Below are positions 45,901 through 56,628 of a stretch of 64,000 bases of DNA, in pieces. The notes below the pieces were generated by a model that ran no database searches, had not been told where the DNA came from, and saw nothing but the letters and a program-made list of their open reading frames with translations. The first letter of the stretch is position 1; each line of letters begins with the position of its first letter. The position numbers and the translations under genes are program-made. Where the stretch lies: positions 3,286,001 to 3,350,000 of the forward strand of contig CADCXD010000004.1 in NCBI GenBank assembly GCA_902806575.1, in the 5' to 3' direction. The DNA comes from Jackrogersella multiformis. Lineage: Eukaryota; Ascomycota; Sordariomycetes; Xylariales; Hypoxylaceae.

Positions 45901-46502
45901 GTACGTGATTTCCCACATTGGTCTTCAACCCAGTTAATAGAGAGTTGAGCTCTGGAGTTTCTTGAACGACTCGGCACTTCTTCTCTATCAAATCGGGGAA
46001 ATCGATATCGACAAATATGGCATTCTGACATCTATCCGGATATCTCGTCATGCACTGCCACGGGAGCACATCGCTGATAGAGGTCAGGGGCTAACTTTGA
46101 CATAGTAGTAAGAGGATATCTCACCTGCCACATCCTAGATTTATGACCACCTTCTTCTTCTCCAAAGGCTTCTCGAGGAATCGACGGACAGCAACATCAA
46201 TTACGTGCAATCGTATATGATAGCCTCGATTGATCAGTGGAGCCCGTCGTTGGAATTTCTTGACGAAGAAACGAAAGAAATGAGGTTCATCAGGATAGTA
46301 TATCCGTTCCACGCTCCTCTTAGATACTATACTGCTGCTATTTGTCTTCATGTAAGTAGATTAGAAAGGGAATGAAACGTGCTACTTAGATCAGGTTGAG
46401 CTGGGTAAGACGTACAGCCATGACCATATCGTCCAAGGCTTGTTGCTTCGGAGGACGGCCTTTGCCTTGTTTGGCCTTGGCATTGAGTGTAGGAGATACC
46501 AT
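42928..46502 (-). CDS. PPM2: tRNA wybutosine-synthesizing protein 4 (methyltransferase-kelch-JmjC)
   Basis: Seven exons: 46502-46416, 46345-46125, 46073-45712, 45655-43920, 43864-43574, 43520-43194, 43050-42928. Introns are 70, 51, 56, 55, 53 and 143 nt. CDS 3147 nt, 1048 aa. Every junction restores family sequence, e.g. VMA|TNSSSIVSKRS, NLGCG|SDVLPWQC, STLGQ|AEFCLLEQ, GFGRE|VVVHEANSS, HYD|VMANVYCQ, DLAA|YEKGRLDL. Domains: an LCMT-type SAM methyltransferase (about 25-340, motif VVINLGCG), a kelch propeller (about 340-700) and a C-terminal cupin/JmjC domain (about 800-1010). Tyw4 methylates and methoxycarbonylates the side chain of yW-72 to make wybutosine next to the tRNA-Phe anticodon. H897-Y-D899 and H971 could form a complete iron site. 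It is convergent with the dioxygenase (104 bp) and diverges from ATG18. Confidence 0.95.
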
Positions 46503-47694
46503 AGCTGAAGGAGAGGAGTGGAAAGGCTCCTCTCAATATGGTGTTATAATATGGTAATAGTAGATAGCTGAGAAGTGAAATGACGAGTGATGAATCCTCC
46601 GAGTTTGCCTACTCATAATTTGTCTTCGGATATGGCTGGAGCTAAGTTGTGTCCGAACTTAGAACGCATCTTTATATACTGGCTTTGACAAATTGAAGTC
46701 GTTGTAATATATCGAGAGATATTACAGCAGTATGCTTGACGAAGAATAAAAATCAAATTATAATATCGAGACTTGATCGGTTATACGTAGCGCACGCTAA
46801 TTTAGAAGGTACCTACCTACCTAGGTACCGAGGTACATTATTACAGGGCATGAGGCGGCGATCAGATCAGCGCATGGTTTTTAACAGTGGGCTAAGCTAG
46901 GTACCTGATGGGCACGGGACCCAAGCCGCAATAGAAGGCCCAACCCAGGGCTAGCTTCTCCGGAGCTTCCTGTTGTACCTCTAGGCTACCTAGGTACCCA
47001 GGTAGGTAGGTATTTTAGGTACCTGGCAGATACCGCGCCTGGGACTCTGGGTGCATGTAGCTGTACTAGGTACCTAAGGTAGTAAACGTTAGTGAGCATG
47101 GATGCGGTGTTACAATGAGAACGTACCGGGTTAGTACCTAGGTAGGTACCCCGCCTGACGGTGGCATCTGATTGATGATTTTAACGTCTTTCCCCCACTC
47201 GACCTACGAACTCCAACCCCCTCGGATTTTTCTTAGCACCTCTTTTTATTTGTTTTTATTATTTATTTTTAATCCTCCCCAACACCTTAATGTTAGACGA
47301 ACCTGGCAAGCTCTAGCTACAGGTCGGGACTCAGTACCGCTAAACAAGTCGATCGGTATCTCCAGATCTTGTACGAATTAAAACCACTATATTAATGAAT
47401 ACAGCTCCTAGTCTAACCTGACTCATTGTCTTCTCTTTGTCATGAATCGGAAAGTCTACCTCGAACCGAAACGGCTGTAACGTAGAGTCTTATAGCTGTC
47501 TCTTTAGAGCTGTTCTACCTTGGGTGTTATACAGACCTGGACAGACCTAGGCAGACCTGGCAAACCCCTTCAACTCGTCGTGATACAAACTCGAGACAGG
47601 CTCATCGTCTTTACTCTATGCTGGAGGACCCTGTCTAGGTTGCAATTATATTTCATACTTTCCGACAAGAAATCGACCTTCGTGTCTCACAGCC
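46503..47694. other. divergent promoter region PPM2 / ATG18
   Basis: 1.19 kb with no supported ORF and the densest cluster of the TACCTAGGTA family in the window: exact copies at 46818, 46987 and 47135, plus many GGTACCTA half-sites between about 46,808 and 47,150. It is T-rich near 47,220-47,270, probably the ATG18 leader. Confidence 0.65.
46808..47150. repeat. cluster of TACCTAGGTA palindromes
   Basis: Three exact palindromes (46818-46827, 46987-46996, 47135-47144), embedded in runs of TACC/TAGG and GGTACC units, lie within about 340 bp between PPM2 and ATG18. Confidence 0.9.
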
Positions 47695-49227
47695 ATGTCG
47701 AACCCGGCTCTCAATTTCATTACCTTCAACCAAGATCACAGCTGCCTAGCTGTTGGTATGTCGATCCTCAGTTGCACCTTTGCTAGTATCACCGTCATGG
47801 ATGTAGGTAGCTAATGACTAACGATAACGACTTTAGGAACCTCGAGAGGATTTCGCATTTACCATACCGATCCATTCTCCAAGATATTTAGCAGCGATGA
47901 CGGGAATATCGCTATTATCGAGATGCTATTCTCCACCTCGCTCGTCGCTCTCGTCCTATCTCCCCGTCACCTCATAATACAAAATACGAAACGTGCTTCT
48001 GTTATATGCGAACTCACATTTCCGTCCGCCGTCCTTGCCGTCCGCCTAAACCGTAAGCGACTAGCTGTTGTGCTCGAGGACGAGATCTACCTATACGACA
48101 TAGCCAACATGTCGCTCCTCACCAATATCGCCACCTCCCCGAATCCCAGTGCTGTTTGCGCTCTGTCCCCTTCTTCCGAGCACTGCTATCTTGCCTACCC
48201 TTTGCCGAAACCTCGCGACGATGCGCAGGATAAACGACCGTCGCATGCACCGCCGGCTTCGCTCTACGCCCCCGTAACATCGGGGGATGTTCTCATATAT
48301 GACAGCTTGACCCTAAAGGCCGTCAACGTTATCGAAGCACACCGCTCTCCTTTATCGTGTATCGCGCTTAACAACGAAGGGAATCTACTAGCAACGGCGA
48401 GTGAGACGGGAACAATCATCAGGGTATTTTCGGTGCCTCGCGGCCAGAAACTCTTCCAGTTTCGACGTGGCACATATCCGAGTACGATCTACAGCATGTC
48501 ATTCAATATGGCGAGTTCGCTGCTCTGTGTTTCTTCCACCTCGGACACCGTACACATATTTCGTCTTCAACAGCCGGGGCCCACTCCCAACAATTCTGCT
48601 TCCGACGCACAGACGCCCATCTCTCCTCGGACAGATCGTTGGTCTCGCAGCCGCAGCTACGATAGCGGTAACGACTCGCCTAACAGCGCTCAGGGTTCCC
48701 CACGCAGCGACGTGGCCGAGCTTACCACGACGTCAACGACGACCAACACGGTGACGCGCAAGAGGACGAGCGGATCGTTCAGCAGCATGATCCGTCGGTC
48801 CTCGCAGCTTATGGGTCGGAGCGTGGCTGGCGTGGTGGGAAATTATCTGCCGCAGACGGTGACGGAGATGTGGGAACCCCTGCGCGATTTCGCGTACATC
48901 AAAATACCACGGAGCTCGCCCTTGTCCCCACGTCCCAGTGGATCGACTGGCGGTCAGCAGCTGCGCAGCGTCGTGGCAATGAGCAGCAGCAGCCCGCAGG
49001 TCATGGTGGTAACCAGCGACGGCGGCTTCTACGTATTCAACATCGACATGGAGCAGGGCGGGGAGGGCTATCTGGTTAAGCAGTTTTCGTATGTACCTCC
49101 ACCATTAGACTACCCCTTCTCTACGTAATTGCAGACCCCAGTAGAAACTAACCCGTCTTGCCCGCCCCGCCCCCGCAGGGTCCTCGACAGCGATGATAAG
49201 CTCGATGCCTCGAACTACGGGCCGTAG
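47695..49227 (+). CDS. ATG18: autophagy PROPPIN Atg18
   Basis: Three exons: 47695-47755, 47837-49088, 49179-49227; introns 81 and 90 nt (both GTATGT...AG). CDS 1362 nt, 453 aa. Exon 1 encodes [20 protein letters not shown] and joins [14 protein letters not shown]; the last exon gives [15 protein letters not shown] after LVKQFS. It is a seven-bladed WD40 propeller with the diagnostic FRRG phosphoinositide-binding motif (about 229-232, [13 protein letters not shown]). Atg18 binds PI3P and PI(3,5)P2 on phagophore, endosome and vacuole membranes and works with Atg2 in autophagosome formation and in vacuole morphology. A long Ser/Arg-rich loop (about 270-345) is inserted late in the propeller, as in other filamentous-fungal Atg18 proteins. 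Length fits Atg18 rather than the shorter Hsv2. Confidence 0.94.
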
Positions 49228-50724
49228 AGCGGCGACTACCTCGAGGAGGACGAGGACGAGGACGAGCAGGATGCCCGGCTCGAAGGCCCGGGCTGGCTGC
49301 TCCTCACCTGCTGGTCCACCCCGTCGGAAGAGTGGGCATCTGGGAGGCGTTAAAGGGTTCCGGAAGGAGGCTTGCCGCGTTGCCGTGGTGACCTTTGGTT
49401 TTCTGTTTTGTTTTGCGTTGCTTTGTTTTGGGGTGGTTGGGGGGTTTTTTTTTGCCTCTTCTTCGTTCTAATCCACCTACCTACCTACCTAGGTAGGTAC
49501 CCACTACTTTTCGTCTCTTGCTCTGTGCTGCGCTGCGGAGGGGGCAGGTTTACCAGCCGAGCGATCATACCCCACAGGCGACGGGTTTGTATTTCTCGCG
49601 AAGGGGAGAGGGAGTCGAGTCGAGTCCTCTGCGCGGCTCTTCTTCTGTGTTTTGTGTTTTGTGTTTTTGCTTTTTTTGTCCGGTTTTGCATCAGCGTTCG
49701 GCGTCTAAGCGGGCTGAGTGAGGTTCATACATACATACCTAGCTACGACATCGAGGGCATCGTCTACTACTCTGAAATGCGAATGAACCATTGATACATC
49801 TTACATACATACCACTGGGCTGAAGAGTCGAACGTGATGCATGATTTTCAAAAGTAAAGCAACCATTCACGCGATCATTGTCATAGCGAGAGAGTCACGT
49901 ATTAGCCGTCTCCGACTCACGATTATGTTCTTGAACATTCTCATTATTGAAGATATCAAATCCAAATCCAAAGTCGTAAACCCGTAAGTCCGTAAATTTC
50001 CTCCCTAAGTATCCCGTTGCTCGTCCACACACATACACTACATGGATGTACGCAGGTATGTACCTATGTTACGTAGGTACTACAGCAGCACTAAGGCCGT
50101 GCAGCAACAGCTCAAATGCACCCCGCCCCCTTTCCAGGAGGCGAATGGCGATAGCATGGGACTTCCACGGTGATACCTTCGCCCTAGCCAAATAGAAAAT
50201 AAATAGAAAAAAATATCATATCTCCAGAAAACAAGGACGCCGTAGCGCCATAGATGAACTGATGATGCAACAGAGTTAACGGTAGCAGTGTCCCCCCTTT
50301 CTTTCTCGCATAATCCGCCGAGGCAAAAATGCAAGAAATCGACCGTGTCGTCCCGTCGTTAAAAGCGAAGTATGTATCATCCCCCCTTAGCCACCGATCT
50401 CGCCAACTCCAAGATAAAAAACGGTTAGTCCAAAACATTGAATGGGCATATGCCATATGCTAGAGGACCCAGTTAGGTGTATGTGTGCACGAAAAGGCAG
50501 TCGTAAGTACCACCCTTTGCTCCGCGCCTCCTGCTGCTTCTCGTTGTGGAATCAACGCAGCTTGTCGCGGCCAAAGTTGTTTCTCTTGTAAGTCTCCCCT
50601 TGGACTTAGTAGAGCAACTCAAACCCCTACGAGGCTACTTCCCAGCAATCCCACTGGGGCCATTGTATGCCACTACGGTGCTAAATAAATAAGCTCGTAA
50701 TCGAAACCAACCCCGAGAGTATAA
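49228..50724. other. convergent intergenic region ATG18 / PPS1
   Basis: 1.5 kb. A G/A-rich stretch just after the ATG18 stop and T/G-rich low complexity (about 49,390-49,470 and 49,640-49,680) suggest 3' UTR. An extended palindrome lies at 49482-49499. No gene seen. Confidence 0.6.
49475..49501. repeat. TACC/TAGG array with perfect palindrome
   Basis: A run of TACC units meets TAGG units. 49482-49499 is the same perfect 18-bp palindrome (TACCTACCTAGGTAGGTA) as at 24668-24685. It lies downstream of ATG18. Confidence 0.95.
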
Positions 50725-52970
50725 TTATCTCGCATAAGGGCGGTTCATAAGCGCGATCTCCCTCGCGATGTCACCCCATTCCAGTTCTCTCCGGACGACC
50801 TGTCCGGCGTTCTGGACATTCTCAGTCCGGTGACGCCGGGTCTGCAGCATCTCCTCCCACTTAAGAAGCTCATACGCAAATCTTAGGTGGGGCTGGATGA
50901 TAACATTAAGTCGTCTGGCCCGGACGAAGCAGTACGCTCGCGGGAACGAGAGGTTCAGTGAGCGCATCACCTCCGCGATGCAGATGGTGGCGCTGCGCGA
51001 CACACCCACCCTGCAGTGGACCAGAGTAGCAGTTCCGTTCCGACGGCCGCGGTCTAAAGACATGTTATGGTTAGCCTAAAGAGCGGGTCTCGTGAAGTTG
51101 AAGCCCCCAGTTAAGGTCCCAGATCGCGACTGTGTGCGCTAGGGCCAGAGGGCTAAAAGGAAAGTGGATATAACGTACCTATGAATTCCAAACACTTCTC
51201 GAATTCCTTGGTTAGCGGGTCGATACCATTATCTTGGACCTTCTCGACCACGAGCACGTTTTCCTCTCCCCATTCTTCCAGCTCGCCGTCCCGCCACATC
51301 GCCATCTCGCCCACGCTGAGAATCTGGCGAATTCCCATCGCTTTCAGCAGGTCGGGGTTGTTAGCGTGGCCGAGGTTGCCTAGGTACATGTAGTCGACGA
51401 TGCGGCTCGGAAATGAACCATCGAGCGAGGCGAGCCATTTAGGCTCATTTTTCACGAGGTTCGTGATTTCCAAAAGACTCTTATCCGCACAGACGGGAGA
51501 TTCGTGGAGCAGGCGTGGCGAGATCGAAACCAGCAAGGATACGTCGGTCGGGTAAGCAAAGAAATTTCGCTTCATTATCGTGTGCAGATCAAGCCAGGCT
51601 TGAGGGACTGGTCGGCCGGTGCTATAGCTGAAATATGCGATGCCCAACATGGTAGACTCGGTATACCCATCAGCACAGTGTATTAGGATCTTCCGCGGCC
51701 GGCTCGTCTCGACCTCGGTCGTTTCAGACGCATCAGACATGTTCGAATCGCCGTCCATGTCAGTATCCGACTTCGAGGGTAAAGTCCCGTGCGAAAGGTG
51801 CCAGAGCCATTTGCATGTGTCCAGAATGCCGTCGGCTTCGGCATGGGACCACGTCGGTGGGAGGATACTCCCAGACGAGGGGAAATCGAGATAAGGGTGT
51901 TTGGTGTCGTCGTTGGATCCTTCAGCAATTGCTTGCAGCGCGGCCGGGTTCAGCCGACCGAGGTCGTTGCATTCAATGAGTACATCGTACCGCTGCTCCT
52001 CTTCACCTGATGGTTCAGGAGTTGGCCCCATCCAGACATTGCGTGATATCTCGGTAGCTTTCGTCATCGAATACATCTCCAACCGCTCCTGGTGGAAGAA
52101 GTCGACTACAGCACCTGTTAGGCGACCTTCCGAGTCGATGGCCACGATTTCGCCGTGCTTCTTCTCAAAGTTCCTAAACGGGCTAACACAGATAAAGGTA
52201 TTATATTTTGGAAGGGTCTCATGTTTCCTACGCCATTTAGCTTGTGCCGACGCGATTTCCCATCCCAATTTCCGGACTAAACCAGCGTCTTCGCCGTATA
52301 CAATAATATCGGATGTTATAGCCGTTTTCGCGGCCTGGATCTGAAAGTTTCGGACTGAAAAGCCTTCTTTAGGATCAACCTCAATAAATTCACCGTCGGA
52401 GTTGGGATTCATAAACTCATTAGGGCCAATGGCGCCCTTTAGTCGGGAGTTAGAGAGATCACCATCAGCCTTCACAACGGAGATACCGCGTAAACAGCTA
52501 GGTATCTTCCGCATAGGTTTGCTCCTTGTCGTGAAGAAAGTCTGCTGAATATGATTGCTAGGGTGCAATCCATGAAACCAGGGAAATACCTGGGAGGGCT
52601 CTGGTAGAGGCTGTCTGGAGAGGTGATCTAAAGCAGCTGCTACGTCGGCAGGGTGGATCTTATGAATAGAGAGCGGTCCAGCCTCCAGATGCTCGAACTT
52701 ATCCGGAGGATAGAGAAGAGATGATCGGTGCCGTTCATCCTCGCGGCCTGGAGAAGGTGGTGGTGTGTTAGGCTCACGAACGTGGTGCGCTGGACCGGTA
52801 GGGCAGATCGGTATGTGTTTGTTTGGAATCGGTGCGGGCGCGACGCCTGATACTTGTTGGGTATTGATTGTCTCGAGAGCTATTGGAGATGATAAAGTAA
52901 CAATGCCAGAAGAAGAGCGATGTTGTGGAACTGGCCTGGGAAGGGCAACTGTAGTCATGGTCCTACTCAT
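50725..52970 (-). CDS. PPS1: dual-specificity protein phosphatase Pps1-like
   Basis: Two exons, 52970-51179 and 51053-50725, with a 125-nt intron (51178-51054, GTACGT...TAG). CDS 2121 nt, 706 aa. The splice joins KCLEFIG to DRGRRNGTATLVHCRVG and brings the catalytic loop into frame. The C-terminal DSP domain (about 535-690) has the complete HCxxGxxRS signature, H610-C-R-V-G-V-S-R617, so C611 is the nucleophile. An earlier related segment has H431-C-A-D-G-Y-T-E-S, which lacks the catalytic Arg and is probably non-catalytic. In budding yeast Pps1 is linked to DNA replication and S-phase control. The N-terminal ~130 residues are Pro/Ser-rich. The start could also be the ATG four codons in (52958). 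Confidence 0.92.
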
Positions 52971-55900
52971 AGTACTCCTCTTGATGTGATGATGATGATT
53001 ATTGTTGTTGTTGTTGAAGGTGTAAAGTATTGGTACTTGGGTAGCCGCGTACTTGATATCAGACAGAGCCAGACTCAGGTTTAAAGCTCAGGCACCGGGG
53101 TAGTTGCGAGATGGACTAAGCGCAGCTGCAATTGCGGGGAGGACGGGGGGTTGAGAGGGGGATGGAGTCCTAATAAATAGCGGGGGTATCTTAAGGTTCA
53201 AGGTTGTTAATGGATCGATCCCGAAAATTGAACTGGCGATAAGGTGTGCTAGGCGAAGTTTATAAATCTAGAGTTAAGAGTTAAAACTATCAACTCGTTT
53301 ATAATAAGTTAGCAGGCGTATTGTGTAGGAGAAGGTTTAAATGCAAAACACAGTTCCTTTATTAGTGTTGAAGCTTGAAGTTTGAAGTGTCGAAGGAAGC
53401 TAGTGAGTGATATCTATACCTCTAGTGTATCTATCTCCCTTGGTTTCACTATTGTTTGTTATGGATAAGAGGGGAAGAGGGGAGGGTATATGTGGGATGT
53501 GGAATGTATAGGTACTATTAGGTGGTAATACCTATAGGAGGGGGAAGAACCTTGGAAGAGACATGGAACCTTGGAAGGGAGGGGTGATACAAAAAATACA
53601 TACCTAGGTCTAGGTACCTGGAGAAGAGATGAGAGAATGGCCAAAAAAGGGTAGAAATGGCATTAAAAGTTTGGAATTGGTGAGTAAGGAGAAGAAGAGA
53701 GAAAAGAGCTGATGTCACTAGATATATTATGCAATTGACAATTCACGGTCGGAGGGTATATATCAGAATCGTGTCGTTTCACGCATTCGAACACGCCCAA
53801 GTGGTGATTGGAGTTGCAGCCTTATCGCGCATCCCTGATAATGCAGCTCAGTACCGTGCCGTGCAGTCCCCCAGCTGCCTAGCCAAATGAAGCAGCACCA
53901 GCGGTAGATAAGACGACTTGATTTGATCGATAGATGATGGTGTGAGATTCGATCAGATGGGACCATAAGTGGTTTATTTTCCCTGTCTCTTCATATTCAT
54001 TTTAAGCCAGATCTACGTCTAATATATTCGATTACGTACTTATATATATACTCATTCACTTGTTATAGTTCTTCTCTAATAATAATTATTATGAGAGTTA
54101 CATTTATGTCTCGTAACTATAATACAGAACCGCGTACGAATGAACTGAAGCGTTTCGTTTGCATACGACGCTAAGAAAACAATGCATGATTAGCCTTGGT
54201 CTACCTTGTCTAGTGCTGGCCCTTGAAGCAGGTTGTCTCCTCTAAATAAAAAGGGACCCAGAGTCTTGAATGTTGATCTATGCCGGAAGAATTGTATGCT
54301 AGCCAGTGCCAGTACTTGATATCCCTTATTATGTGGAATTATATATTAAGGACGGCAGAAGAATTTTTTTTAAAAAAAAGGTGTGAATATGATATATTTA
54401 CCAGATGTTTATGCTAGAGCTAGAGCTAGTGCTAGTACAGCTTTTATGACAAAGAAGAAGTATATGCCAATTAATATTAAAACATCCGATACGCCAATCT
54501 CAACCAAAGTTCCTTCTGCTTACCTGGCCAACAACACATGCATGTGGCTTATATACTAATTGCGCCTCCAAAAAGGCAGAAACAGCTTGACAACTCTTGA
54601 CAGGTTGTCCTGCCGCCTCGACAGCTCTGATGAGTTTCGACGAAAGTAACGAGGCCACGACAACGTACATATATAAAACGGCAGTGTAGTACCTCCCCTA
54701 CGTTTAGATAGCGTACATGTATCCATGTATGGGGTTTACAAACCACATCGAAGCCCGACGGGTGAAACGAGGGACATTCCATCATCCTCGATGCTGTAAC
54801 CTCAAATACTCAAGACATCGTTGGCCAATGGAGGAGGTTTGAATCTCCACCTTACTACTATTAGATGCCCCCAATGTGACTACACTACCTAGGTAGTGTA
54901 GGTAGTGTAGGTGACACACTATTCTCTATCAGCATCTGTACATAGTATTTCCATATCCGTGGCTGGGGTTTCATTGGCAAGCTGCATCTTCGACCCAATC
55001 GTCAGGGGCTTTCTGCAATACACACCAGGGCCGTTACCACCCTCGCCACCACTCCATACTTTCTTATGCATCGAGATTCGCTGTCGAGGATAACACTAAT
55101 GCGCTCTGTAAGTATGTAGTACATTAGCACCCACACCCGCCGACATCCAATCTGCCAATTCAACCGGCATCCCTTGCTTTTACTTCAAGCGTCGAACTAG
55201 GCTCTTGATTGCTTAGGGACAAACACATGTTTACCTAGGTAGTCTAGAGTCTAGACTTGACATACTGGCATACCTAGATATATGTTGTTAGATATCACAA
55301 ACTATAACCATGTGTATACATGCTTTTCCGGGCTATTAGCTTGTTAAACAAAGCCATAGGATAACCATATACGGATTAGACTTTATTGCCATTGCGTGTA
55401 TAAGGACTATCTAGGCTTTAGACTTATAATCTTACCTTAAACCTAAGCAATCCAATCTCAATGTCCTCAAACTTAATCTATACGTACCTATAATTGATAG
55501 AGTTAGCAGTTCGGCAATGTCGTCAAATCTTACGCGTATTTATATCGGTGACGAGCCATTTAACTTTATACAAAAAAGGCCGCTACGTAGCCCATCACAC
55601 ATGCCAAGAACATTTTGCGGCTGCAATGCAAAAGTCGGTTGGGTTTCGACCCTCCATAGAAGTTTTAGGGAACAGTGATAGGTATGATTCAGCATTGAGA
55701 ATGCTGTTTGGGTAGGCTTCACAGCATTTGAGGGATAGAGAACGAGGTGAGGCAAAGACACAATAATGCTAATTGGTTAAAACAGATACCCGATCAGACA
55801 TCATTGCAGATTCTAGATTCCTGCCTTCCTATTTACCAAGGTCGTATGAAGAGAGAAAACAAAGGAAGTAAAAGCAAATGGTGTTAAAAATAATCGATTA

Positions 55901-56628
55901 GACTTCGGCTTATTGACCTGGGGAGCACCTGAACAGCTGAGCTGCTGAGTTAAGTAATCATATAAGGTGGTGGGGCAAACTACCTGGGTACGTCCAGGCT
56001 GTGACTGCTGAAAGCCACAGTGGAGAGTGAGGCTACTAATCCACTGTATCCATCCATGGATCCAGATGGATCCCGATCCATCCACTAATTAATTTACGTT
56101 CCAGCCTACCCTACCAGCCTCCACCAGCCTACCAGGTATTCTTTAGCAACCACGTCACCGCCGCATACAAGCACAAGCACAAGCACATGCATGTGCTAAA
56201 TGGTACCCTACTTACCGACTCAGGTGTAAAGGTACACGATGACTTTTTTTACTTCCGAGTTCTAATTATTCTGATCAACTGTTGTGAACCGATCGACAGC
56301 AAGCTTAGGTTTCTATTTGAACCTGGCTTTCTACTCTCGTTTACATCTACATTTACGAAGTACGATGCTTGTTTTCTTTGCGTGCAAGTAGCCGTCTCTA
56401 CCCATCGACCGACCGCCGAGCTGAAAGTAGAAATCTTAGGCACGTAGATTTCGAAAAGTATGCCTTCGTTATCACGTCTGCCTATTATTAGTATCGACAT
56501 TTATATGTGGCCTCGTACGCCATAGTTTCTTCAAATCGTAGGAGGGGGAAAGAAAGTGACTCGAGATTTAAGCATTCAGAATCAATCTGAGTGGATAATT
56601 CTAATACCAACACCAATACCAACCGACA
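52971..56628. other. gene-poor divergent intergenic region
   Basis: 3.7 kb between PPS1 (-) and the DDHD gene (+). (ATG)n/(TTG)n low complexity (about 52,986-53,017) lies in the PPS1 leader. A T8/A8 hairpin-like run is at about 54,365-54,378. Exact TACCTAGGTA copies are at 54886 (within a 20-bp palindrome) and 55232. Also seen: an ACAAGC repeat (about 56,166-56,186) and a small inverted repeat around ATCCATGGAT (56052-56061). No coding gene recognised. Confidence 0.6.
54881..54900. repeat. 20-bp perfect palindrome TACACTACCTAGGTAGTGTA
   Basis: Fully self-complementary and centred on TACCTAGGTA. It is followed directly by two further GGTAGTGTA units (tandem). It is the longest member of the palindrome family in this window. 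Confidence 0.97.
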
